Source: Marinobacter sp. DY40_1A1 (GTDB lineage Bacteria > Pseudomonadota > Gammaproteobacteria > Pseudomonadales > Oleiphilaceae). From it: a DNA stretch of 64,000 nt. Location of the stretch: positions 62,001-126,000 of the forward strand of contig NZ_VCHA01000001.1 in assembly GCF_016597815.1 (NCBI RefSeq). The letters are read 5' to 3'. Under the pieces are notes generated by a model, which saw only the letters and a list, made by a program, of their open reading frames with translations, was not told where the DNA came from and made no database searches. A program made the position numbers and the translations under genes. Positions 56,378-64,000 of this stretch are shown one piece after another (within the stretch, counting starts at the first letter, position 1; each line of letters opens with the position of its first letter).

Positions 56378-56397
56378 ATATCAAAATTTTTTGATAT
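56378..56397. promoter_or_regulatory. SahR-type operator before sahR
   Basis: ATATCAAA-ATTT-TTTGATAT is a perfect inverted repeat with eight-base arms, 43 bases before the ATG of the ArsR-type gene. It shares both arms and the four-base spacing with the metK operator, which implies autoregulation. Confidence 0.72.
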
Positions 56398-56426
56398 AGA
56401 TTTATCATTCTTTGAAATCAGTCTCT

Positions 56427-56518
56427 TTCGGTAATTCCCAACCGAATAACCCGAGATAAGGCGTACGCCGATTTGCCCCGGCACACCCTAATCGGCGAAA
56501 ATACGCGCCTTATTTTTA
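56427..56518 (+). promoter_or_regulatory. Structured leader of tkt with terminator-like hairpin
   Basis: A small hairpin (TTCGGT/ACCGAA, 56427-56446) is followed by a long one. The long one has an outer stem ATAAGGCG/CGCCTTAT (56456-56463 and 56506-56513) and an inner stem CGCCGATT/AATCGGCG (56466-56473 and 56490-56497). A run of five T ends the structure. It reads as a rho-independent terminator on the plus strand. The only gene upstream is divergent, so it lies in the tkt leader, about 75 bases before its ATG. Attenuation or a small leader RNA is possible. Confidence 0.55.
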
Positions 56519-56591
56519 AGCAGCTTTTTATTGCCCTTTGAAAAGCACTGGTTTGTTACTTACTTCCTTGAAAAACATTGGAGAAACGTAA

Positions 56592-58592
56592 ATGCCCTCT
56601 CGTAAAGATCTCGCCAACGCCGTTCGCGCGCTGAGCATGGATGCGGTTCAGAAAGCCAAATCCGGCCACCCGGGAGCGCCCATGGGTATGGCGGATATCG
56701 CCGAGGTGCTGTGGAACGATTACTTGAGCCACAACCCGGCTAATCCTGAGTGGGCCAACCGCGACCGCTTTGTGCTCTCCAACGGCCATGGCTCCATGCT
56801 GCAGTATTCACTGTTGCACCTGAGCGGTTACGACGTTTCTATTGAAGACATCAAAAACTTCCGGCAGCTGCACTCTAAAACTCCAGGCCACCCGGAATAT
56901 GGTTACACCCCGGGCGTAGAAACCACCACCGGCCCACTGGGGCAGGGCCTGGCCAACGCTGTAGGCTTCGCGCTAGCAGAGAAAACCCTCGCAGCACAGT
57001 TCAACCGCCCTGGCCATAATGTTGTTGACCACTACACCTACACCTTTGTGGGCGATGGCTGCCTGATGGAAGGTATTTCTCACGAAGTTGCCTCGCTGGC
57101 CGGAACCCTGGGCCTTGGCAAGCTGATCTGCATCTACGACGACAATGGCATATCCATTGATGGCAAAGTTGATGGCTGGTTCACCGACAACACGCCGGCA
57201 CGTTTCGCAGCCTACGGCTGGCAGGTACTTGCGGGTGTTGATGGCCACGATGCCGATGCCATCAGCTCCGCCATGGAAGTGGCTCGCTCCACTACCGACA
57301 GGCCTACGCTGATTTGCTGCAAAACCGTTATCGGTTTTGGTTCCCCCAACAAGCAGGGCAGCGAATCTTCCCACGGCGCGCCTCTGGGTGACGACGAAAT
57401 TGCACTGACCCGCGAAGCACTGGGCTGGGCTCACGGGCCGTTTGAAGTTCCAGCTGATATCTACGCTGCATGGGACGCCAAAGAAAAAGGCGCCAAGGCT
57501 GAAAGCGACTGGAATAAAACTTTCGCAGCCTATGAAAAAGCCGAGCCAGAGCTGGCGGCCGAGCTGAAGCGCCGCATGGCGGGTGATCTGCCAGCCGACT
57601 TCTCTGAAAAAGCCCAGGCGTACATTCAGGAATGTCAGGACAAGAGCGAAACCATTGCCAGCCGTAAGGCTTCCCTGAACACCCTGAACGCATACGGCCC
57701 AATGCTGCCGGAACTGCTGGGCGGCTCTGCCGACCTGGCTGGCTCTAACCTCACTATCTGGGGCGGCACTAAAGGTGTCACTAAAGAAGACGCCAGCGGC
57801 AACTACATCTATTACGGCGTTCGCGAGTTCGGCATGGCGGCCATCATGAACGGTGTTGCCCTGCACGGTGGCTTCGTGCCCTACGGCGCAACCTTCCTGA
57901 TCTTCATGGAATACTGCCGCAACGCCGTGCGCATGGCCGCACTGATGAAGCAGCGCGCCATCTATGTATTCACCCACGACTCCATCGGTCTTGGCGAAGA
58001 CGGCCCAACACACCAGCCGATCGAGCAGCTGGCCAGCCTGCGCACCACGCCGAACATGAGCACCTGGCGCCCGGCCGACGCAGTAGAATCTGCCGTAGCC
58101 TGGAAAGCCGCTCTTGAGCGTAAAGATGGCCCCAGTGCTTTGATCTTCTCCCGTCAGAACCTGCCAGCTCAGGCTCGTGATGCGCAGCAGTTGGCAGACG
58201 TAGCCAAGGGCGCTTACGTGCTGTCTGACAGCGAAGGCACCCCGGATCTCATCTTCATCGCTACTGGCTCTGAAGTAGGCCTGGCGCAAGATGCTGCAGC
58301 CAAACTGCGTGAGCAGGGCAAAAAGGTACGTGTTGTTTCCATGCCATCTACCGATGTATTCGATGCCCAGAGCGCCGAGTACAAGCAACAGGTGCTGCCA
58401 CTGGAAGTGACCAACCGCATTGCTATCGAAGCTGCGATTGCGGATTACTGGTACAAGTATGTTGGCCTGGACGGTCGCATTGTGGGCATGACCACCTTCG
58501 GTGAATCGGCACCCGCCGGCGAGCTGTTCAAGGAGTTCGGCTTTACCGTAGAGAACATCCTGGAAGTGTCTGCAGAGCTGCTGGACGCCTGA
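56592..58592 (+). CDS. tkt: Transketolase
   Basis: Transketolase moves two-carbon units between sugar phosphates in the pentose phosphate pathway. The 666-residue protein shows [19 protein letters not shown], the TPP motif [18 protein letters not shown]...YDDN, and in the second half [11 protein letters not shown] and [14 protein letters not shown]. All are standard. GGAG precedes the ATG. It begins the tkt-epd-pgk-fba gene series and its stop overlaps the epd start by one base. Confidence 0.97.
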   Translation: MPSRKDLANAVRALSMDAVQKAKSGHPGAPMGMADIAEVLWNDYLSHNPANPEWANRDRFVLSNGHGSMLQYSLLHLSGYDVSIEDIKNFRQLHSKTPGHPEYGYTPGVETTTGPLGQGLANAVGFALAEKTLAAQFNRPGHNVVDHYTYTFVGDGCLMEGISHEVASLAGTLGLGKLICIYDDNGISIDGKVDGWFTDNTPARFAAYGWQVLAGVDGHDADAISSAMEVARSTTDRPTLICCKTVIGFGSPNKQGSESSHGAPLGDDEIALTREALGWAHGPFEVPADIYAAWDAKEKGAKAESDWNKTFAAYEKAEPELAAELKRRMAGDLPADFSEKAQAYIQECQDKSETIASRKASLNTLNAYGPMLPELLGGSADLAGSNLTIWGGTKGVTKEDASGNYIYYGVREFGMAAIMNGVALHGGFVPYGATFLIFMEYCRNAVRMAALMKQRAIYVFTHDSIGLGEDGPTHQPIEQLASLRTTPNMSTWRPADAVESAVAWKAALERKDGPSALIFSRQNLPAQARDAQQLADVAKGAYVLSDSEGTPDLIFIATGSEVGLAQDAAAKLREQGKKVRVVSMPSTDVFDAQSAEYKQQVLPLEVTNRIAIEAAIADYWYKYVGLDGRIVGMTTFGESAPAGELFKEFGFTVENILEVSAELLDA

Positions 58593-59620
58593 TGACAGAC
58601 TCCGTGCCCTTTCGTATTGCGATCAACGGGTATGGCCGTATTGGCCAGTGCGTGTTGCGTGCCCTGTACGAAAACGGTTTTCGCGATCACCTGCAGGTGG
58701 TCGCGATTAACGAGCTTTCTGATATCGACACCATTGCACATCTGACCCGCTACGATTCCACCCATGGCCGGTTTACCGGAAGCCTGGCAGTGCAGGGGCA
58801 GGATTTGATCATGAACGGTGATCCTATCCGCATACTGCGCCATGCAGACCCAGCAGAACTGCCTTGGAAAGAGCTGGATATCGATCTGGTGCTGGAGTGC
58901 TCTGGTTCCTATTCAGACCGGGCGACGGCTGAATTGCACCTTCAGGCAGGTGCCAAGCGGCTGCTATTCTCCCAGCCAGCAGAGTCAGACGTCGACCGCA
59001 CCGTGGTTTTTGGCATTAACGAAATGGAAATCACCGCAGACGACCGCATAGTGGCCGCAGGTTCCTGCACCACCAACTGCCTGGTACCGGTGATAACCGT
59101 ATTGGATAAAGCCTTTGGCGTGGAGCAGGGCAGCACCACCACCATTCACGCCGCCATGAACGACCAGCCGGTGATAGATGCCTACCACCAGCAGGATTTG
59201 CGGCTTACCCGCAGCGCGTTGCACAACATAGTGCCGGTGGATACCGGGCTGGCGCGGGGCGTAGAGCGCCTGCTTCCGCACATGGAAGGCCGCTTCAGCT
59301 CTGTGGCCTTGCGCGTGCCCACCATGAACGTGTCTGCCATCGACATGGTGTTCAACGTGCGCGAAGCCACCGACGTACCCTCGGTAAACCGTGTATTGAA
59401 GGATGCCGCCGATGGCCCCCTGAAAGGCATCCTCGGGCACACCGACGAATTGCTGGCCAGCTCCGACTTCAACCATGATTCCCACTCCGGTGTAGTAGAT
59501 GGCGGCCAAACCCGCGTAACCCGGGGCACCATGGTGAAAGTGTTATGCTGGTTTGATAACGAATGGGGATTTGCCAGCCGCATGCTGGATGTAAGCCAAA
59601 GCTGGCTGTCCCGGCTTTAA
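58592..59620 (+). CDS. epd: D-erythrose-4-phosphate dehydrogenase
   Basis: The 342-residue enzyme has the GAPDH fold with NAD motif INGYGRIGQ and catalytic Cys159 in GSCTTNC. The features INELSDIDTIAHLTRYDSTHGRF and AAMNDQPVIDAYH match Epd more than glycolytic GAPDH. Epd makes 4-phosphoerythronate for pyridoxal phosphate synthesis. GAPDH activity cannot be excluded. The gene order tkt-epd-pgk-fba is the classical one. Confidence 0.87.
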   Translation: MTDSVPFRIAINGYGRIGQCVLRALYENGFRDHLQVVAINELSDIDTIAHLTRYDSTHGRFTGSLAVQGQDLIMNGDPIRILRHADPAELPWKELDIDLVLECSGSYSDRATAELHLQAGAKRLLFSQPAESDVDRTVVFGINEMEITADDRIVAAGSCTTNCLVPVITVLDKAFGVEQGSTTTIHAAMNDQPVIDAYHQQDLRLTRSALHNIVPVDTGLARGVERLLPHMEGRFSSVALRVPTMNVSAIDMVFNVREATDVPSVNRVLKDAADGPLKGILGHTDELLASSDFNHDSHSGVVDGGQTRVTRGTMVKVLCWFDNEWGFASRMLDVSQSWLSRL

Positions 59621-59658
59621 ACTCTTTGCCAATTAATTGAATTAACGGAACCCAGATC

Positions 59659-60819
59659 ATGGCCATTAAGAAAATGACCGACCTGAACCTCGCTGGCAAG
59701 CGGGTTCTGATCCGCGAAGACCTCAACGTGCCGGTAAAGAACGGCGTGATTTCCAGCGATGCCCGCATCCGCGCCTCCCTGCCCACCATCAAGGCAGCCA
59801 GAGACGCTGGCGCCAAAGTGATGGTGATGTCGCACCTGGGCCGCCCGGAAGAAGGCGTGTACGACGAAGCCTCCTCCCTCAAGCCAGTTGCAGACCACCT
59901 CACCAAAGCCCTGGGCCAGGAAGTACGCCTGATTAAAAATTACCTCGGCGGAGTTGAAGTGGCCGACGGCGAAGTGGTTCTGTTTGAAAACGTACGCTTC
60001 AACAAAGGCGAAAAGAAAGACGACGAAACCCTGGCCAAGCAATACGCGGCCCTGTGTGATGTTTACGTGATGGACGCCTTCGGCACAGCCCACCGCGCCC
60101 AGGCATCCACCCACGGTGTTGCACGCTTTGCACCGGAAGCCTGTGCTGGCCCATTGCTGGCGGCAGAGCTGGAAGCCCTGGGCAAAGCCCTGGATAACCC
60201 GGCCAAGCCTGTAGTCGCGATAGTTGGTGGCGCAAAAGTATCCACCAAGCTCGACGTACTCAACGCGCTGGAAAAAGTGTGTGACCAGATCATCGTAGGT
60301 GGCGGTATTGCCAACACCTTCCTGGCCGCAGCCGGCCACCCGGTAGGCAAATCCCTGTGCGAGCACGACCTGCTGGATACCGCCAGAGACATAGCTTCCC
60401 GCGTTAACATCCCGCTGCCGGTAGACGTAGTGGTTGCCAGTGAGTTTTCTGAAAACGCCACTGCAACCATCCGGAACATCGCAGACGTTACCGAAGACGA
60501 CATGATTCTCGATGCTGGCCCGCAAACCGCTGCTCAGTTCGCCGAGTTGCTCAAGAACGCCAAAACCATTCTGTGGAATGGCCCGGTAGGCGTGTTCGAG
60601 TTTGAGCAGTTTGGAAACGGCACCAAAACCCTGGCCGAAGCCATCGCCGAAAGCGATGCCTTCTCACTGGCCGGTGGCGGAGACACAGTGGCTGCCGTTG
60701 ACAAATACGGCATAGCTGACAAGATCTCGTATATTTCCACCGGTGGTGGCGCCTTCCTGGAGTTTGTGGAAGGCAAAGTGCTGCCAGCCGTAGCCGTACT
60801 GGAAGAGCGCGGCGCGTAA
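59659..60819 (+). CDS. pgk: Phosphoglycerate kinase
   Basis: Pgk transfers phosphate between 1,3-bisphosphoglycerate and ADP in glycolysis or gluconeogenesis. The 386-residue protein shows [41 protein letters not shown] and the C-terminal GGGDTVAAV, all in the right order. It follows epd by 38 bases and precedes fba by 49. Confidence 0.98.
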   Translation: MAIKKMTDLNLAGKRVLIREDLNVPVKNGVISSDARIRASLPTIKAARDAGAKVMVMSHLGRPEEGVYDEASSLKPVADHLTKALGQEVRLIKNYLGGVEVADGEVVLFENVRFNKGEKKDDETLAKQYAALCDVYVMDAFGTAHRAQASTHGVARFAPEACAGPLLAAELEALGKALDNPAKPVVAIVGGAKVSTKLDVLNALEKVCDQIIVGGGIANTFLAAAGHPVGKSLCEHDLLDTARDIASRVNIPLPVDVVVASEFSENATATIRNIADVTEDDMILDAGPQTAAQFAELLKNAKTILWNGPVGVFEFEQFGNGTKTLAEAIAESDAFSLAGGGDTVAAVDKYGIADKISYISTGGGAFLEFVEGKVLPAVAVLEERGA

Positions 60820-60868
60820 AAAGTTCTGACCAGATTTCAAACTAATGTGTAACTAAGGAGACAACCAA

Positions 60869-61933
60869 ATGGCCCTGATTTCGCTGCGGCAACTGCTGGA
60901 TCACGCCGCCGAGCACGGTTACGGTGTGCCAGCCTTTAACGTAAACAACCTGGAACAGATGCGCGCCATCATGGAAGCCGCCGACAAAACCGATTCCCCG
61001 GTTATTGTTCAGGCCTCTGCCGGTGCCCGCAAATATGCCGGAGCCCCCTTCCTGCGCCACCTGATCCTTGCGGCTATTGAAGAATGGCCACACATCCCGG
61101 TGGTAATGCATCAGGACCACGGCACCAGCCCCGCAGTGTGCCAGCGCTCCATTCAGCTGGGCTTCAGCTCCGTAATGATGGACGGCTCACTGGGTGAAGA
61201 CGGCAAAACCCCTATGGATTACGACTACAACGTAGACGTAACCCGCCGCACCGTAGAAATGGCCCACGCCTGTGGCGTTTCTGTAGAAGGCGAGCTGGGT
61301 TGCCTTGGCTCTCTGGAAACCGGCCAGGCCGGTGAAGAAGACGGCATCGGCGCCGAAGGCACCCTGGACATGGATCAGATGCTCACCGACCCGGAAGAAG
61401 CCGCCGACTTCGTGAAGAAAACCCACGTAGACGCACTGGCCATTGCCATCGGCACCAGCCACGGCGCCTACAAGTTCACCCGCCCACCCACGGGCGACAT
61501 TCTGGCCATCAACCAGATCAAAGCCATCCACGCCCGCATTCCAGATACCCACCTGGTAATGCACGGCTCCAGCTCCGTACCCCAGGAGTGGCTGAAAGTA
61601 ATCAACGAATTCGGTGGCGAGATTCCCGAAACCTACGGTGTACCGGTTGAGGAAATTGTAGAAGGCATCAAGCACGGTGTGCGTAAAGTAAACATCGACA
61701 CCGACCTGCGCCTTGCAAGCACCGGCGCAGTACGCCGCTTCATGGCCCAGAACCCAGCCGAATTCGACCCACGCAAATTCCTGCAGGCCACCATGGTTGC
61801 CATGACAGACATCTGCGTAGCTCGTTACGAAGCCTTCGGCTGTGCTGGTCAGGCCAGCAAGATCAAGCCCGTCAACCTGGAGCTGATGTATCAGCGCTAT
61901 GAGTCTGGTGAGCTGGACCCGAAAGTTAAGTAA
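60869..61933 (+). CDS. fba: Class II fructose-bisphosphate aldolase, Calvin-cycle subtype
   Basis: The 354-residue zinc aldolase cleaves or forms fructose 1,6-bisphosphate. The zinc region [11 protein letters not shown], the segment [18 protein letters not shown] and the loop [12 protein letters not shown] are typical. The length and sequence fit the subtype called Calvin cycle, which is common in bacteria without this cycle. No carbon fixation genes are seen here. AAGGAG precedes the ATG. Confidence 0.96.
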   Translation: MALISLRQLLDHAAEHGYGVPAFNVNNLEQMRAIMEAADKTDSPVIVQASAGARKYAGAPFLRHLILAAIEEWPHIPVVMHQDHGTSPAVCQRSIQLGFSSVMMDGSLGEDGKTPMDYDYNVDVTRRTVEMAHACGVSVEGELGCLGSLETGQAGEEDGIGAEGTLDMDQMLTDPEEAADFVKKTHVDALAIAIGTSHGAYKFTRPPTGDILAINQIKAIHARIPDTHLVMHGSSSVPQEWLKVINEFGGEIPETYGVPVEEIVEGIKHGVRKVNIDTDLRLASTGAVRRFMAQNPAEFDPRKFLQATMVAMTDICVARYEAFGCAGQASKIKPVNLELMYQRYESGELDPKVK

Positions 61934-61944
61934 GCTGCTTTGAA

Positions 61945-61973
61945 ACAGCCCCGGGTGTCTTGCCTGGGGCTGT
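61945..61973 (+). terminator. Hairpin after fba
   Basis: ACAGCCCC and GGGGCTGT form an eight-base stem with a 13-base loop, 12 bases after the fba stop. No T-tract follows directly, so it is a probable but imperfect terminator for the tkt-fba transcript. Confidence 0.55.
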
Positions 61974-62510
61974 GCTATACCCTCCAGACCCCCTCTCGTT
62001 AACACCCGCATTCTAGAATTAACTAAATTTTGCAAAAGCCGAAGGTAAATTGCCGCGATATAGTCTAATGTAACCAGCTATTCGTAATGGACGCGCTTGC
62101 TAGTTAAGGATAACGGCCGATGACCTCTTTAGTACGACTCCAGATTCTCGATTTCAATTCCGGGTACTTCGCCTCATTTAAGCCTATTGGGCACAGCTAT
62201 GTCTGTGGCTGCTGCACTGCTGTTTGAAAGAAAACTTAGAGCGGCTATATGAATCAGCAGTCGAGTGTGAAGAAGTGGCTTCATCTACAACACGCACTTG
62301 TCTTAATAATCTCGATGCTAAAATGCCTTAATCCCAGAAGCTGGCAATAAATTAGGTGTTTGGTAGCGAAGTTGCGTTAAATATTATCTTTTAGTTTATG
62401 AGGCTTTCTGCTGTTTATCGAAAATGAAATGTAATTGCTTTGTTTTCTATGTTCTACACGTCATGTACAACGAAAAAAATCATCAACCATAAACTCATAA
62501 AGGAGTTGAA
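61974..62510. other. AT-rich intergenic region without a confident gene
   Basis: This 537-base stretch shows no conserved gene. An ATG at 62120 with AAGGA nine bases upstream opens a 35-residue frame (MTSLVRLQILDFNSG...), ending at 62227; it may be chance or a gene remnant. Base composition becomes clearly AT-richer from about 62200 to 62510, in contrast to the GC-rich operon before. No tRNA, inverted-repeat ends or integrase were seen. AAGGAG just before 62511 serves the RDD gene. Confidence 0.5.
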
Positions 62511-62996
62511 ATGAGCAGTAAAGCAATAGAGAAGTTTGGATCAGCTTACGAATATGCAGGATTTTGGGTCAGGGTTGGAGCATCATTGATTGACGGGATT
62601 ATTATTTTATGTATTACAGTTCCCATTTTGTACATGATTTACGGGGACTCATATTTCTATTCTGATGATTTTATATTGGGTGGCGCTGATTTTTTAGTAT
62701 CCTATGTGCTGCCTTTTGTCGCGACAGTGTTGTTTTGGGTGTATAAGTCAGCAACGCCAGGAAAAATGGCGGTAAAAGCTATTGTCGTTGATGCTCGGAC
62801 TGGAAATAGCCCTACAGCTCAACAGTCGGTTATTCGCTATATTGGATATGTTGTTTCTACCATTCCTTTATTTTTGGGTTTGTTCTGGGTGGCCTGGGAT
62901 AGCAAGAAGCAGGGTTGGCACGACAAAATGGCAGGTACCGTCGTGATCCGCCCAAAGAACAGAGGCGTTCAAAGTGTTGAGTTTACAGAAAGCTAA
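62511..62996 (+). CDS. RDD family membrane protein
   Basis: The 161-residue protein has three to four helices. The RDD pattern is visible: YAGFWVRVGASLIDGIIIL near residue 16, then TPGKMAVKAIVVDARTGNSP, and SKKQGWHDKMAGTVVI near the end. RDD proteins may transport ions or small solutes, but the role is mostly unknown. The gene is AT-richer than its neighbours, which hints at separate ancestry. Confidence 0.87.
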   Translation: MSSKAIEKFGSAYEYAGFWVRVGASLIDGIIILCITVPILYMIYGDSYFYSDDFILGGADFLVSYVLPFVATVLFWVYKSATPGKMAVKAIVVDARTGNSPTAQQSVIRYIGYVVSTIPLFLGLFWVAWDSKKQGWHDKMAGTVVIRPKNRGVQSVEFTES

Positions 62997-63188
62997 GAAC
63001 TAGCTTATATCAATCAAGCCGGGATGGAGCATATTAGCTGCGATTCCTTTTGGTAGAAGACATACCGCAACCATCGGACTTTGCCCTGATATTGAGAACG
63101 TAATATCGAATGTGCACCTACCACCAGCCAACAGTACGCCCCACTGTCGCCTGGCCAATAAAACCGGGGGCATAAAAAGGGAATTTAA

Positions 63189-63560
63189 ATGAACTGGTAT
63201 CTGGAAGTCTTGAAAAAATACGCCGTATTCAACGGCAGAGCGAGAAGATCGGAATATTGGTGGTTTGTCTTGTTCAATATCATCATCAGTCTTGCTCTTG
63301 GAGCAATTGATGGGGTTACTGGAACATTTAGCCAAGCAGCCGGGTTGGGCTTGCTTGGCGGGCTATACACACTGGCCGTATTGCTCCCCAGCCTAGCGGT
63401 AACCGTGCGCAGGCTTCATGACACTGGCCGGAGTGGCTGGTGGTTTCTGATTATGTTTGTTCCGCTTATCGGTGCAATCGTGCTACTGGTGTTTATGCTT
63501 CTGGACAGTAAACCTGGGCAAAACCAGTACGGCGCGAATCCAAAGGCGGTAACCGCCTGA
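63189..63560 (+). CDS. DUF805 membrane protein (YhaH-like)
   Basis: The 123-residue protein starts MNWYLEVLKKYAVFNGRARR, with the DUF805 signatures EYWWFVLFN and VRRLHDTGRSGWWFL, and ends in GQNQYGANPK. It has about three to four helices. The function is unknown. The 192-base gap to the RDD gene has no frame or hairpin that I can support. AAGGGAA precedes the ATG. Confidence 0.9.
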   Translation: MNWYLEVLKKYAVFNGRARRSEYWWFVLFNIIISLALGAIDGVTGTFSQAAGLGLLGGLYTLAVLLPSLAVTVRRLHDTGRSGWWFLIMFVPLIGAIVLLVFMLLDSKPGQNQYGANPKAVTA

Positions 63561-63572
63561 TAGTGCAGTTCA

Positions 63573-63603
63573 GGGGCGGGTGCGCGCATGTGCACCCGTC
63601 CTC
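63573..63603 (+). terminator. Hairpin after the DUF805 gene
   Basis: CGGGTGC and GCACCCG form a seven-base stem with an eight-base loop, extended by weaker pairs outside. It lies between the DUF805 gene and the next gene on the same strand. No T-tract is present. Confidence 0.4.
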
Positions 63604-63624
63604 TGAACAGTCAAAGGGGGAATT

Positions 63625-64000
63625 ATGGAGTTAGCGGTTTTAATCGCGACCGGCTTGCTGGTCGCGGCTACCTTATTACCGTTGTCGCGCCATCCCCATT
63701 GGTTTGTAAGGGGAATGGATTTCCCCCGCCTGCAGCTTGCGGTCATCGCAGCAGTATTAATCCTGATTCAAGTCCTGCTCCTGGATCATGCAAAAGCGCA
63801 GACCTGGATTCTTGTGAGTGCCACAGCGGTTTGTCTGGCTTGGCAGCTGTGGTGGGTGCTGCCATATACCGTTTTCTGGCGAGCGGAAGTTAAAGCAGAA
63901 AAATCCCCCAGCCCGGATCGCAAACTAAGTATTCTCACGGCCAATGTACTAACACCCAACAAGCAAGCCGATGCCTTGCTGCGGTTGGTCAACCAATACA
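63625..64000 (+). CDS. Endonuclease/exonuclease/phosphatase family protein, 3' end outside window
   Basis: The visible 125 residues begin at ATG 63625 after AAAGGGGGA. They show three hydrophobic helices (about 3-19, 38-54, 60-80) and then LSILTANVLTPNKQADALLRLV, the first strand of the endonuclease/exonuclease/phosphatase fold with its conserved Asn. Such membrane-anchored proteins are widespread, with unknown substrates. The catalytic part lies beyond the window. Confidence 0.78.
   Translation, partial: MELAVLIATGLLVAATLLPLSRHPHWFVRGMDFPRLQLAVIAAVLILIQVLLLDHAKAQTWILVSATAVCLAWQLWWVLPYTVFWRAEVKAEKSPSPDRKLSILTANVLTPNKQADALLRLVNQY

Noticed and set aside
62120..62227. 35-residue open frame with an AAGGA upstream
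   Set aside because: Too short, composition not gene-like and no recognisable family; kept only as a note in the intergenic entry.
1..64000. CRISPR arrays, tRNA or rRNA genes, prophage, toxin-antitoxin or defence genes
   Set aside because: Looked for across the window; no spaced repeats, RNA gene folds or relevant protein families were recognised.

Overview
The window looks like the chromosome of a marine, denitrifying gammaproteobacterium, most probably Marinobacter or a close relative. The evidence is the combination of a narK-narGHJI nitrate respiration cluster, a complete clade I nos operon, a wax ester synthase/DGAT gene, a desT-desCB desaturase module as in Pseudomonas, and moderate GC with gammaproteobacterial ribosome binding sites. 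This assignment is inferred from gene content, not from a marker search. No rRNA, tRNA, CRISPR array, prophage or transposase gene was recognised.

Region 1 (1-22.6 kb) is for anaerobic respiration. It holds the end of a NarK transporter, narGHJI plus a parvulin-type chaperone, a Dnr-type Crp/Fnr regulator, a small conserved protein and nosRZDFYL. On the opposite strand follow a thiamine-diphosphate enzyme and moaA (molybdenum cofactor synthesis). Then comes a small operon of a membrane peptide, a DUF454 protein and nsrR. NarGHI reduces nitrate to nitrite and NosZ reduces N2O to N2. The nitrite and NO reductases are not in this window. A compact, highly structured MITE-like element sits between nosZ and nosD.

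Region 2 (22.6-28.2 kb) concerns membrane lipids and storage lipid: a desaturase with its ferredoxin reductase, their divergent FabR/DesT-like repressor, a wax ester synthase and a bile acid:sodium symporter family transporter. Region 3 (28.2-37.1 kb) has two PepSY-type proteins with a two-component system, the spoVR-yeaH-prkA stress triad and a thiopurine methyltransferase.

Region 4 (37.1-51.6 kb) is mixed housekeeping: a 2-hydroxyacid dehydrogenase, three consecutive lipoproteins ending in an LpoB-like one, a FadL-type porin, YihY, an HDOD protein, DUF445, bioA-rsmE with a probable BirA operator, DUF2505, an orphan PAAR protein and a polar amino acid ABC transporter.

Region 5 (51.6-56.4 kb) is the activated methyl cycle (metK-ahcY-metF) under a probable SahR-type ArsR/methyltransferase regulator, with matching palindromic operators before sahR and metK. 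Region 6 (56.4-62 kb) is tkt-epd-pgk-fba, the central carbon operon, preceded by a leader with a terminator-like hairpin. The last 2 kb is AT-richer and holds RDD and DUF805 membrane proteins and the start of an endonuclease/exonuclease/phosphatase family protein that runs off the window.

The window is mostly known biology. The most useful new material is regulatory or repetitive: the nosZ-nosD element, paired operators for four regulators, and the tkt leader.
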